Assembly: GCF_021869535.1 (NCBI RefSeq)
Contig: NW_026262701.1
Span: 47,309,278-47,373,277, forward strand
Direction: 5' to 3'
Length of the DNA: 64,000 bases
DNA from: Mytilus californianus
Taxonomy: Eukaryota; Mollusca; Bivalvia; Mytilida; Mytilidae
Positions 1-12,749 of this stretch are shown here, in pieces; position 1 is the stretch's first letter, and every line of letters begins with the position of its first letter. The notes beneath the pieces are model-generated. The model searched no databases and was not told the origin of the DNA. It saw nothing but the letters and a program-made list of their open reading frames with translations. A program made the translations under genes and the position numbers.

Positions 1-277
1 ACTTTATCGACCTTATCATATATTTCTGATAGTTTTCCCCACCTTTTCGCATATTTTCAAGCTGGAAAATGTGACCTATTCCAGCGGCACGTCCTATCAC
101 CTTGTATATTTGTATATAGGAAGTAGCCCCTTCTCATACGAATCTTTGTAAATTATTAACGACTTTTATGATTTTTTTATTTTCTAAGGTAGCCTTCTAA
201 TTTAATTTCAGCTTTCAGTTTACTACATAGTATAATGGAAAGAAAAATAAAAAAAGAATTGTTTCACATTTGTAATT

Positions 278-420
278 GCCGGGCCTTTTATAGCTTACTA
301 TGCTGTATGGGTTCTGCTCATCGCTGGAGGCCGAACGGTGACCTATAGTTGTTAAATTCTACGTCATTTGGTCTCTAGAAAGTTCTCTCATTGGCAATCA
401 TACAACATCTTCTTATTTTT
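278..420 (+). repeat. Dispersed bivalve-type repeat, 3' end fragment
   Basis: The stretch runs from GCCGGGCCTTTTATAGC through GGTGACCTATAGTTGTTAA to CTCATTGGCAATCATAC and an A/T-rich tail. Related 3' tails are seen at 4851-4920, 11990-12060 and 61565-61795, and in reverse orientation near 27890 and 48905. From memory this is one of the commonest interspersed sequences of bivalve genomes. The class of the parent element is not evident from the sequence. Confidence 0.6.
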
Positions 421-1779
421 AAATTGACAACCAATGGTTGTATACGTCAAATTGTCCTCGTATATAGCAAAGTTGTTTTCTTCTTCTTTTTATGTGAAAC
501 CTTCACCCTTCGTCTATTGACGTTAAAACATACAAGAGTAATATGCATTTAAATTTATAAATATACTATATCTACTGTACGAGGTTAAATGGTCATTTTA
601 CAATCACGAAATCTAACGGAATAAACAGAAAAACAAGGGATGTAACAATCCTTTATAAGTACCTTCAACAGGAAATATCTACATTCCACTTCAATTTTCA
701 TTCATTAATTCTTTATTTTACCTACAATTTCCTATATATTCTTGATGTTGTATAGTATTTCATTTACTACGACTCTGTCAATCAACGGTCCCTCTCATTC
801 ATAAAACGGAAGTAGTATATAATATGATAATTAATTGGACTACAGTAAAATATTCTTTGAACCTTTTTCTTTAAGCATCAATATCGCCCCCAGAAATGAA
901 TATACACATTGACATCGTATCAATTTAATTGGTTGATGGTTTCTTGTATAACGTCCAGTGACAAATATTTGAGGCATATTCACCATATAATTATCAATTA
1001 ATACAATAGGTATCTCCTTCAAAGTTGATTGACCGACATGAATGTAGGACAATTTAGAAAGCCATACACCTAAACAGGCAATCTATAGGCCCCCAAAGAG
1101 TTTTTGCCAGGGGTCTTAAACAGGAGACGTGAAACCGGATTCAACGTCACCATTATGTTCCCAGCATTATTTTTTTAAATACTGGCCTCCTCCAAAAAAT
1201 CAAAACAAATGATAATATTTGCAGATTTCAAAGAACCAAACAAGAACTTAAAGGGAACGTACGTCGGGCAAATTGGTCCGCACACCTTATATCCACTTCA
1301 AGTAATGCATGTGTAAACTACGCATTGTCTTTGTAGCATTCCAATCAAAACCAGAAATTTAAAACAGGTTAATTAAACACTACCTTGTGAGGTAAACTTT
1401 AATTAAATCATTACATTTCAATTTTGGTCAATGTTACAACTTTACTAATGACAAAGTCCAGCTGAACAAAATTTTAGTTGCTTTTGAAAAAAGAAATGCA
1501 TCTGCTTGTAGCCTCAGTGAGATAAGTATTATAAATACGAATCTTATAGATGCATTTTATCTTAGTAATTCTGAATATTACCAGAAACAATACGTTTAGT
1601 TTTTTAAACGATAGTACTAAGTTGTAGAAACCAGGTCATGAAAATCATACCTGCGAGATATAAAATATCATATTTCTTTCGTTACCGCCTCTGTAATCAC
1701 GAAAGCTACAGCTATAATCGTTGACTAAGGTAACTTTATATTTTAAACCACGGATAATCTATGTTACACTGTAACCGTA

Positions 1780-1790
1780 GTATATAACAT
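1780..1790 (+). promoter_or_regulatory. Possible TATA-like element
   Basis: A GTATATAAC stretch lies about 70 bases before the chosen start codon at 1855. A start site about 30 bases downstream would give a short 5' UTR. Such stretches are frequent in AT-rich DNA, so this is only a positional suggestion. Confidence 0.15.
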
Positions 1791-1854
1791 CGGTGTGCAA
1801 TACTACTACTATCATATGAAGTGAAATTCATTCAATCGTTCATTCGGTTTAAAA

Positions 1855-2409
1855 ATGATTTTTTTAACATCAATTCATTATTTTATTTTTTCTTTGTGTA
1901 TTATTTCTCAGTTGCTTCTCGTTTTTTGTGCATATCCGTCTTTTTCGTCACGTTTGGAGAAAGATTTGAAAATTTTATCCAGATTATTGCCAGGATATTA
2001 TAGCAACCATCAGCAATATGTTTTAGATGTTACAAATGAAGTTCCCTCGGGCAGACGACATCTGTCATTACAAACGGTCATTCGTCCAGTATACATACCA
2101 TTTTTGGAAGATTCTTTCAATGTTTATATTGAACAATACGTGAATAATAGACGAAACAAGCCGTTTAAACAATGGCTTTACAGTTTCCGGGTAGATAATC
2201 AGGGACGTGCAATTCGGATGAGGAACTTACTTTTAAGAGATTCAGAAAAATTAAAACGTATTCACAAAAATCTTGAATATATCCAAGAATTAACAGAAAA
2301 AGACATATATTCCCGCGAAAACTGTGATATGTTATGGAGAAAATTGAAGAAAAAATATTTCCATGGTGCTACAGGGAGAGACTGTGTTGCATACGTAAAT
2401 GGCGAGAAG
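1855..2409 (+). CDS. Exon 1: signal peptide and most of the CpcT/CpeT domain
   Basis: Encodes residues 1-185. The first ~26 residues are hydrophobic with a short polar end, as in a secretory signal. The body carries the CpcT/CpeT signature (LLPGYYSNHQQ near residue 43, then RPVYIP, YIEQY, KPFKQWLY, and NCDMLW and DCVAYV near the end). The exon closes at a strong donor, GAGAAG/GTAAGT, in phase 0. The open frame beyond 2409 (SSGFLYSV) is intron read-through. Confidence 0.8.
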
Positions 2410-5400
2410 GTAAGTTCAGGTTTTTTGTATTCCGTTTAATTTTTTTTATTTTGTATAAACAAATAGAACTGTTTTTTTTATTATGTTTGTAAATATAACT
2501 CTTCGTGTGGCGTATGGATGATCAGCTGTATAGACAAGAACAGTCAGTGCCAGGTCATGCTATATGCACGTTTCATCAAAATCATATACTCAGTCTGTAT
2601 GCCAGAACCTACACTTAGTTTGATGTTTGAGCTTTATATTATCCTGTAATACTAGCTGCTGATCGTTATCCATCATACTTAAAGCCGTGCTCCAAACTGA
2701 GGCATCCTCAGGTTACCTCTATATATATTTTAATATGTATACAATGTTGATAATTACAAATATAGATATGCACCAAAGCGTTTCACCTTTCACATGCTCT
2801 AAATTTTTATTGTCACTTTAGTAACATTATGTATCATTTTAACCGTAGAAAACGACACATAATATAATTGGTGGACTCTGAAAAATTAGACATAATCATC
2901 CTCGAATTAAATTTACATTTATTTTTCGTGCATATGTCACTAATAATTTGCTAAAGGGTGATGAACTTCCGTTATAATACAACTTGTCATAAAAATATTA
3001 ATCTACCAAAGAATTCATCAAGATGTGTATGAATGAAAAGTACATTGCCCCGAGACTTTCTCTACAAATATGTACTAGCGTAGTGTTAGGAATTCATGAC
3101 TTTGCAGTTTTTAATTTTTCAACTTTAATGTAATCGCTTATCTTCTTGTTAATGTATGATAAAACAAATCTTGTTGCCCTACAAGAAAGTGATTTCAATA
3201 AATTTAAGTATCACCACTATCGGTACTGCAGCTGCAACAGGCAACACCGATAATAATCCGGTGTACTCAATTGCAAAATACATTATATTGCAATGGCAAT
3301 CTGAACGGCAGACAAAACATGCTGTACACGATAGCAAAAACTTGTTTTGAATGACAATCGGAAACAACAACAAAAACAGATTCTATATGTATATCTGCCG
3401 TTATGATAGCCGGTAATATGGTGTGAACTAGGTTCGACATAGAACATAATACAAGTCTAAATTTCAAATTGTGATCATTGCAATTAAGAGAGTTTAAATG
3501 GCATTAATTAAGTTAACAATTAATTCTATTCGACAAACACATTTTTCTGGTAATGCTTTCTATAAATGAAACTTAAAACACATATACTATATATTCGTTT
3601 TGTCATGAATATGCCTGTCTGTCTGTCTGTCTGTCTATCTGTTTGTTTTGTTTTGGTTTTGTATTGGTTTGTTCATTTAGTAACAATCCTATTGTTTGGA
3701 TTTTAAACTAATAAAATTCTTATTCTCTTATTCTTATTCTTATACTATGTTGTTTTTTGTACATTTGTATTGTGTGTATCCTCAATATTGCTGAAACAAC
3801 AAACCAGTGCACCAATGTCTCCCTACACAGAATTGCATAGCTGAATTATGTCCATATCATGTATTTTTTTTTTCTGTCTTTAAATTAGAGAACATCCAAT
3901 GGATGTCATTTAAAAGCAATAAATGGTGTACGGGCATACGTGTACATCATATTTTTTAATAGATTAAATTGAATTACATAACAAAAACAAGAAATGTTGA
4001 AACAATATTCTACATCAAAACAGTCTCATACGAATAAAAGTAAAAAAAAAAGACGTTTGAAATGTCTTAAGATTATGTCAGCTTTGCTTCTGATCCAGTA
4101 TCAACAGACATAAATATAAGTCGTCTTTGTACATGCACGCATCACTAAAACTTTCGGTCTTTGATGAACGTGTAATAAAGATTCCCCTTTATTTACGAAT
4201 CGTAAAGGCCTCTGTAGTTGTAAATTACAAATACATCTAAGAAAACACAAATTGAATGAAAATTAATGTGTACGTGTAACATCTGTTTTCTAATAATAAG
4301 AAAACTGTATGCATTCAATTCATCAAACATCATGACTGATAAAACGTCTTATAGCCAAAGGTCGGACAGTTATTGTTGACTTTTTGAACGTATCAATTAA
4401 AGATGATATTTTATAGCATATTTACATAGGATCTATGTATTCTTCCTAACATGAATTGAAATAAGATGTTTTTGTTGAAACGTATTTTATGCATTATGAT
4501 TATGCGTAATTGTACTCCAAGGACAAACTGTCATATACAGGTGTCAATTAATTGTAATATATCCATACAAGGTTTCCCATGAATTAGATATGCTGACGAC
4601 TTGAGAAACTTTATCAATGAATATGAATAAGCAATTTTATACTCGTTACGTGCAGAACAAATTGGGGAGACATCTAGCGATTCAAAATACAAAATTTGTT
4701 GTATCTTTTCCTAAAATAGCTAGATTAATAGCTTTACTTGGAATATTTTCTAACTGTTCCATAGCACAGGGGAATGCATGGCGCTGGTTTTCTTTATGTA
4801 CACTTTTAATTAACAGCAATCAACAATGTCATTGACGAAATAAGATTACATCCACTTCATTTAGATTCTGGTGGATAGTTGTCTCATTAGCAATCATACA
4901 CCATCTCCTTATTTTTATATTTAATGCATTTTGTTTAGCCATTCAAAGGATTGGTATTTGTTTTAAAGGCCAGTTCAAATGCAAAATCCTGTGATTTTTT
5001 CACGCGAGATGGTTAATCTATATAAGAAATGATAACAAAAAATGAAGTCTTGTACTGGGTGGGAGCAATCTTCTTAGGGCATGGATTCAAGGAATCATAA
5101 AATCATATTCCAGGTAAAGCCTTCAGTGTACATGTATCAAACTGTACGTAATTTTTATTGACTAGACTAAGAATTTATGTTTTGTTTGTCCCCTCAAAAT
5201 ATGCACCGTCGTTGGAGACATGCGTTTAACACCTAGTAAATCTGTCATAAGTACATGTCTCTTAGCAGTAACAGTATGTGCTTAATCTGAATACCAAATC
5301 GGTCCATTTTAATCTTCAACTTCATTTATTTGACGAAATTACTTCCCTAAAATAACAGTTTATCAAAATTAGTATCATAGGTAATGATAGGATATGTAAT

Positions 5401-8400
5401 TATTCTAATTCGTTTTTGACAGTCTAGTTAAAAGGGCGTGTCCTGATATTGTAAATAAATACCTGGAGACTGCAACATCAAGAATGTTACAGGTGTTTCC
5501 AGATTCTTGTCATAAACATTTATAGAACCCTTGGTAATAAGCTGCAATAACTGTCACCATAGTTTATGGTATCTGACATAAAAATCCAAATATTACCCGT
5601 TGTTGTTTTCATAAACTGTCATTTTTATTGCATGTGACCGATCCAGTTTGTTTCGTGTCATTCGGAATGATTAGCTTAAGGTTGAGTTAACTTTAAGTGT
5701 GCAAAGTCATATAATAATTATCCTTTAAAATCACTTTTCTAAACTAATACCGGCCTGGGTTAGCATGGGATAAATTGTACTGAAGAGCATCTGTTTAGCT
5801 ATAGAGGATGTATAAATACACATGCAAACTCTGTTTAATTAAGATAATTTTATGAATATACATGTAAATTCATAGAGAAAGTCATGTTTCAAAGAACCAG
5901 GACAGTACCTATTAGAAGGAATCTAAAGATGACTTGTTGATCACCTAAATTTCTGACGCTACCAATTGTATGCCCTTGGTTTCAGGTTATCAAAATCTCC
6001 CCTATCATCAAAACCTAGTTTTCTTCTTCATCCGCTCTTTATCTGGATTATTTGTTCTTGATGTTACTGGACGTTATGCAGTCAACAATAAAAAAAAAAA
6101 AAAACAATAAAAAATATCCGTGGTGTTCTCTTATCTCATATTTCAGATGAATATGACAAACTTATTAATTGTTCAAGATTATTTAATAGTTTTGTAGGTA
6201 AATCGTATTGTACTTTTTTTTTAGATATATATCAAATTACACTAAAATGTATAAATTGAAAACCGAAAACCATCAAAGCCATTGACCGAATTTCCCGACT
6301 AGCAAAAAGGATAACAGTATTTCTATTTTAATTTGTATCATTGTGATATACTATACTATTCGTGTTGTTCATCGGTTTACTGTTACCGACACTGATACCC
6401 TCACTTGGTAGTGAAAAGAGATGGAAGATATCAAGCAGGCAATACAAAATGTCACAAGTGCAACAAAACGGACATAATGGCAAAAAAGAAAAACGATGAA
6501 AAGACGATCAACAATTAGAAATCACTACTTAGAAAATAAAACTTGAGCAATTGGGAGGGGGACCTCAGGTGCTCCAGATATGACTCTTATTAACAGGTAG
6601 ATTTATGAGTTTTCATGCAGACCCCACCCCCTCCTCTTCCCCCCAATGATACAGACAACGACACCCATTCCAGCTATGACATATAGTATATAGTATGACA
6701 ATTTGTCGTCCCAGAATGTACAAACCCAATTTACCAGTAGTGGTGTATTTTGCAGTTGGCTCTATTGGACGAATAAGTGCGATTAAAGAAATTTCCATGA
6801 AGGGGTTTATAGGTTGTAAGGCAAAGTGTTTGATTTCTATACCTGGTCATGTTACCGTATCATTCTCTGTAAATATATTGAACATAGACGTATGTCGACT
6901 GTAGTTACGCATTGTATGAAAGCTTGGTTATAACAAATGAAAATTAATGACCAAATCGCCACCTTAGATCCAGATTATATAATATTTTTCTTTTTTTCAT
7001 TATTCAATCAAAGTTTTTGCAGATTGTTTCTATTAAATCTTTCAACGACACATTGGAATGCCAACTTTTAATTACAAGTCTGAGCACATTTTGGACAACA
7101 TCCATGACATATTTCCTGTGCTGTTGGCAGATGCAGACATTGCATCAGTGCACCTGGATATACTGACTAAATATAATCCAAAGTATTGCTGATAAGTGTT
7201 TATAATACATTACTTAGTAAAAGCTTAAGAAAATCAGTAAGTAAATGAATGCCTCAACACTAATGGTAGATGTTATGCATACAGAAATCATCAAATACGA
7301 GTGTCGTCTGTCTAAAAATAGAATCGGCAATAAAGACAAGTGTAAGGTGAATAGATATTTTAATTGAGTATGTAAAAGGCTTTGGCTTAAAATAACACTT
7401 CGATCTGTGTTTACAACTCTCTGTTTCAAGATTTGTAAGTCGTGTTAACAGACGATCCCCATTCTTCATGTTTGTTTCAATGCTTCACCACAAGTTTTCC
7501 CCATCAAAGCACCAACGGCAACAATAATGCTCGCTCTCCTTTTCTATGTTTTTTTCTCTCCAAATTCGATGATGAAACATAGTATATCAATATAAATGCC
7601 AATGTGTGTACAATGTATAAATCAATAGACCCAGCAAATCATTATCATTCAATGGGCCCTCCAGCCTTTAACTGAGCATCCAAGACCCACAACCTGTTAG
7701 ATTTTTTAATAAGTCAACAAGTTCATAATACTCGTTAACCTTCAAGATGCAATTAAGAAGCAGTATTGCATACACATCAGTCCTCGGGCCTTGATACTTA
7801 TCTATATACGTGATAGGTTTTGTTTTTGTTCTTTTATGCATATAAATACGTTGATATTCAACGTCATTTCCCTTCTTTGTAGATGTGCTAATTGTATTTG
7901 ATTTTGCCCATCCTGTTAATCTCTTTCGATACTTGCACTCCTAGTTCGTTAAAAAGGGATCGATCGGTGCATACGATTTTGCCATATTAAATTATTAAAT
8001 ACAATTATTTAAGTTTGACGATTACGTTCAAAGTTCAAGACTTCAAAAGTTGATTAGTTTTTAAAAGTTTACTCAGAGTAAATCTATAAAAGGTTTGATT
8101 CAGTTAAAGATATATTTTTTTATAATCGATGTTTTTCGGTGACGGTTTATGTAATACTATATTCAATCTATTTGTTCAAAAGATACTTTTTATATTAACA
8201 ATATCTTAAATCAGGCAAAAGGGTTCATTAAATATGACGTTGCGACATAATTTGGATAATGTGTTTTTGTGTTAAGTAACACTCTTCTTTATTAAACATG
8301 CATGAAATACTTGTCACTGAACATTTAACAAACGTCAACAAATCAATAAGGAACATTTTTCAAGATATCATTAATAAAAGGTTTAAAAAGGTGGTTATTT

Positions 8401-11400
8401 TATTTTTTCTCCTAACGGAAGATTAAATGGTTATGTGAGAGGTCAAACGATTAGGTAAAGGAAAACAGATAACTTAGGAAAAAAATAATTTGGCCAAATC
8501 AATGAACTTACTATTTTATTTTGATTTTACAACATTTTAGACTTCATAAAATATGTTGCAAAATAGTATTCGTTAATCATACTTGCAAGATATAAGAAAG
8601 ATCTACTACACCACCGCGTTGGTTATGTGATTTATTCATTTGGAAAAGATTATTTTTAAGGTTTAAATGCGAGATTAACTGAACTTTTTTTAAAATATGA
8701 AAATTGAATTTTCGAGAATGGTCAACTGTATAAAGTGGTAGAATCTTTAATGATTTGATGGAAATGTCAAATGAAATTTCCCGAATAGACATGACTGAAA
8801 TTTATCAATGTGTTGTATATTTGTAATACTTTGAAAATTAGAGAAAAGACAGTACCTCATTTATATTTACACAAAAGTGCTTTCAGTGGCATTTTTAAAT
8901 GCGATGTAATTTGTCCACATTTATTGTTTTCAGATTTTTTCAGATTTTAATGTTTGTTCTTATTTAATTAATGCTTATAAATCTATCGTTTTATGTACAC
9001 ACAATTCTTTTATTTACATCAGAAAGTAACTATCATTTCATGTTGAATTACATAATATTTTACAAGAAGATTTTTTCTTTGAAGATGAATTGAATATATA
9101 ATTATAAATTCAAACTGTACATGTTTGAGATACATTTTATATTTGTTTAATTTATTACTTCTCATCAAAAGAACCAATATATCTCGTATATTCAGCAATA
9201 AAAATGTAATTTGTTTATTCGATGACAATTTAATATCATTTAAAGAAACATATGACCTACTATTACATATAAATTGTAAGATTTGGACCGCCTATGGACA
9301 AATATTGTAGGTGTAGACAAGTTCTCATTGCAGTACATTTCAATTATTATCTTTTGATTACTGGTGAAATCGCGTGCAAAAGTAGACCATAGTTTTATTC
9401 CAAAATTATCAGTGTACACACGATGGAAGCTACTGTTTAGCAAAATGTGAAATAAAGATGTACTCCATTATGTCAAGTGTAATATTATATCTACTATGAC
9501 CCCAAAGGCAGACACTTACATTCATCTTTGCCTACTACGAAAAGGGTTCTACACGCATCCTTCCCTACTACGACAGCAATGGGGTACTAACACGCATCCT
9601 TTCCTACTACGCCAAGGGTGGCACCTATACGCATCCTTTCCTACTACGACAACAAAGGGAGTACTAATACGCTTCCTTTCCTACTACACCAAGGGTGGCA
9701 CCTACACGCATCCTTTCCTACTACGGCAGCAAAGACGATAGTAGCACGCATCATTTTCGACTACGCCAAGGGTGGCACCTATTGCATCTTTTACTATTAC
9801 GGCCTCAAGGAAGTCACTTACACGCATCCTTTCCTAATACGCCAAGGGTGGAACCTGTAGCGTCCTTTACTACCACGGTCCCAAAGGGAGGCACTTACAC
9901 GTATCCTTTCCTACTATGCCAAGTGTGACACCTGTAGCATCCTTTACTACCACGGTCCGAAGGGAGGCACTTACACTTAACCTTTCTTAATACGGTACCA
10001 AGGAAGGCACTTACACGTATCATTTCCTACTACGGTCCCAAGGGAGGCACTTACACGTATCCTTTCCTACTACGGTATCAAGGGAGGCACTTACACGCTT
10101 CCTTTCCTACTACGGCCCAAAAGGGGGGGGGCACTTCCACGCATTCTTTCCTACTACGGTACCAAATGAGGCACTTACACGCTTCCTTTCCCACTACGCC
10201 AAGGGTAGCACCTTTATCATCGCATCCCTTACTACTACGGCATCAAGGGAGGCACCTGCACGCATCATTTCCTACTACGATAAAGGAATCACTTACACGC
10301 ATCATTTCCTACTACGCCAAGTGAGGCACCTAACCATATCCTTTCCTACTACGATACGGGGGCACCCAACTACATCATACCCTACTACACCAAGGGAGGC
10401 ACTTACGCGCATCCTTTCCTACTTCGACAAGTGAGGCACCTAACCATATCCTCTTCTACTACGCCACTGGAGGCACCTAACCACATTCTCTCCTACCTCA
10501 CCAAAAATGAAAAAAAGAGGGGGCGCTTACATGCATCCTCTACTTCAGGAGGCTTTATACCATAATAACGATATCCAGCATCAAACCCTGGCTATATATT
10601 TCGTTGATATCGTTTAACCTTGGGTTTTCAATTTAGAGCACGATCTCCCTTCCAAAATTACAGATGCACCACTCTAAATTGAACTCTTGTCTCAGCAAGA
10701 CTCTGCTCCGCCAACTGGATAATATCGTAACGCAAATTATTGAAAGCGGCTACAAATCTACTAAATCAAGGAAAAACTCAAATAAAATTATAAGCCTTAC
10801 AGTTGTTGGTTCATAAGTAAAAATCGATTCGTTGTTTGAATAAATGGAGATTTGCTGTATTAAAGGAGAAAGCAACCCACGACAGAGTCAAAAAAAGGTA
10901 TTGGCTGAGAGGTCAACATACAGTCTTGAATGGTAGATAACAAACATACCATATGAAAATCATAATCGTCCTGAATCTAGACTAAATCTCTTCATTTGAT
11001 TGTTTAGATCGACCCTGCATTGTATTAGCTATTAATCCGTACAGTTCATACATTGGTAAGGGTTGGAAACTGGAGTAACCGATCAACTGAATCACTGACT
11101 TCGATGATTTATTTAGCAACTGACAAAAATTGCAGAAACTAATATATCCTGATGACCTGCAGAATTTGCAAATGATCAGCGCATTTCTTGAACTCGTACT
11201 TTAAAACATGCTTCATGGGTATGCTTGGTTTTTTTTTATTTGTGTGAATTTCAGTGGCCATTATTTCGTGCTTATTCTGGACCACAACAAACTGAACAAT
11301 AAATCTAATAATAAGCAACTTCAAAAAATAAGTAACTTCAATGCGGATCTTCCAGATGAAAGGTGTTTTAGTTTGTTTTGCTATATTTATTTTGAATATT

Positions 11401-12668
11401 GTCTAATATACATCTGCGCAATGTATTTTTATTTCTCTTTAATTATCTTAGTAAAAACCCCTTTCATGATCAAAATAGATATACTATACATGTATGCACA
11501 AGATAAGATTGTAATAGCATTTATCTTGATAAAATGACAGAAGTGTAGGAAGGCATGATTTCTATATATAAGCAGGTTAAGTACTTTGACCCTGCTTTCA
11601 GTTACTTTACAGCATTCCTCGTTATGGTATTATTCAATACTGTTTTATTTGTGCAGGTGTTTTATTATCTTTTATCTCGGTATTATCTCGGTATTAAAGA
11701 GTTATAATTTAATTTTATTTGTAACTTTCGGTATTCCCCTGATAAATACATAACGGGTTGCTGAGGAAATTAGAACTTAATCCCCCCTCCCCCTAACCCA
11801 ACATGTTGATGTTCCTTTTTCGTATCGGATGCCTTGAGGTGGTTGTTTTTAGTTATTTTAATGTTTTTTTTGTGTGTGTAGGAAATGTGGTATTGGTGTC
11901 AGGTCTTCAACGCAGATTTTATTCCAAATAATTGATCAATTGGCAGTCTACTTCTGGAATAGGTGCGATTATAAGCTTTTAATATTGTGTCGTTGGATTT
12001 CTGTCTCATTGACGAATTTCCTACATCTCCTTTATGTTCACATCCACAACCATAAAAACAATTTGTAACCCAAGGTTTGACTGGGGAATAGAAATGTGTT
12101 CACTTGTACTTTTACCAAGCTACATAAAAACCCATGGTAGTTCGTGTGAATATTGGGATGTATAAATACTTAGCCACGTCTGGTCGGATGGGGACGTTAA
12201 CTCTGATGCCGAGTGTAGAATGCGATGTCAACAAACTTTGCAAAACTAATTCATTGATGATCTCGTCCTCAAAATGCATGAAATATTTGTCACTTGACGT
12301 TAATCAAGCAATAATCAAGCATACAAACATACAAACTTATGCTTTTTTCACTTCATGTGTAGAGATATAGTGGAAAAAATAATAGAACAGTTTAAGTATT
12401 CCCTTTTTAGCACAAAAGTTGCTACACAAGGACACGAGTCTTGACATTAAAGAGGCAACAATCAACCAAATCATGACACTTTCGCAACACTTGGTATCGG
12501 ATTTAACGTCCCATTGCAACCGAATGTGGCTACGTATTTATAAAACGGACGCTCATATGGTAAGGTTCGAAGTAAAGAAAACCAAATTACTTTACCAAAG
12601 TCATCCTTGGGGCGAACATGATACTTTTAATCAAATACAGACATAAATAGTGTCGCTAAGGTATTTTT

Positions 12669-12749
<81 letters not shown>

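Larger units (their letters stand above)
1..1854. other. 5' flanking region of the CpcT/CpeT-VirK gene
   Basis: AT-rich non-coding DNA upstream of the first coding exon. Apart from one dispersed repeat fragment at about 278-420 I see no gene. The only open frame, on the - strand at 840-1052, is short, AT-rich and without a recognisable domain. Any promoter of the downstream gene should lie here; a TATA-like stretch is listed separately. Confidence 0.5.

Noticed and set aside
1855-2439. Bacterial contamination as the source of the CpcT/CpeT sequence
   Set aside because: The domain is interrupted by a GT-AG intron of matching phase, lies in continuous AT-rich repeat-bearing animal DNA and has a eukaryotic signal peptide context.
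4617-4835. 72-codon open frame in intron 1
   Set aside because: Short, AT-driven, no recognisable feature and no splice or expression signal tied to it.
9496-9928. Overlapping open frames with THPFLLRQ repeats
   Set aside because: Translation of the 40-bp minisatellite in three frames; unit lengths vary and destroy the frame.
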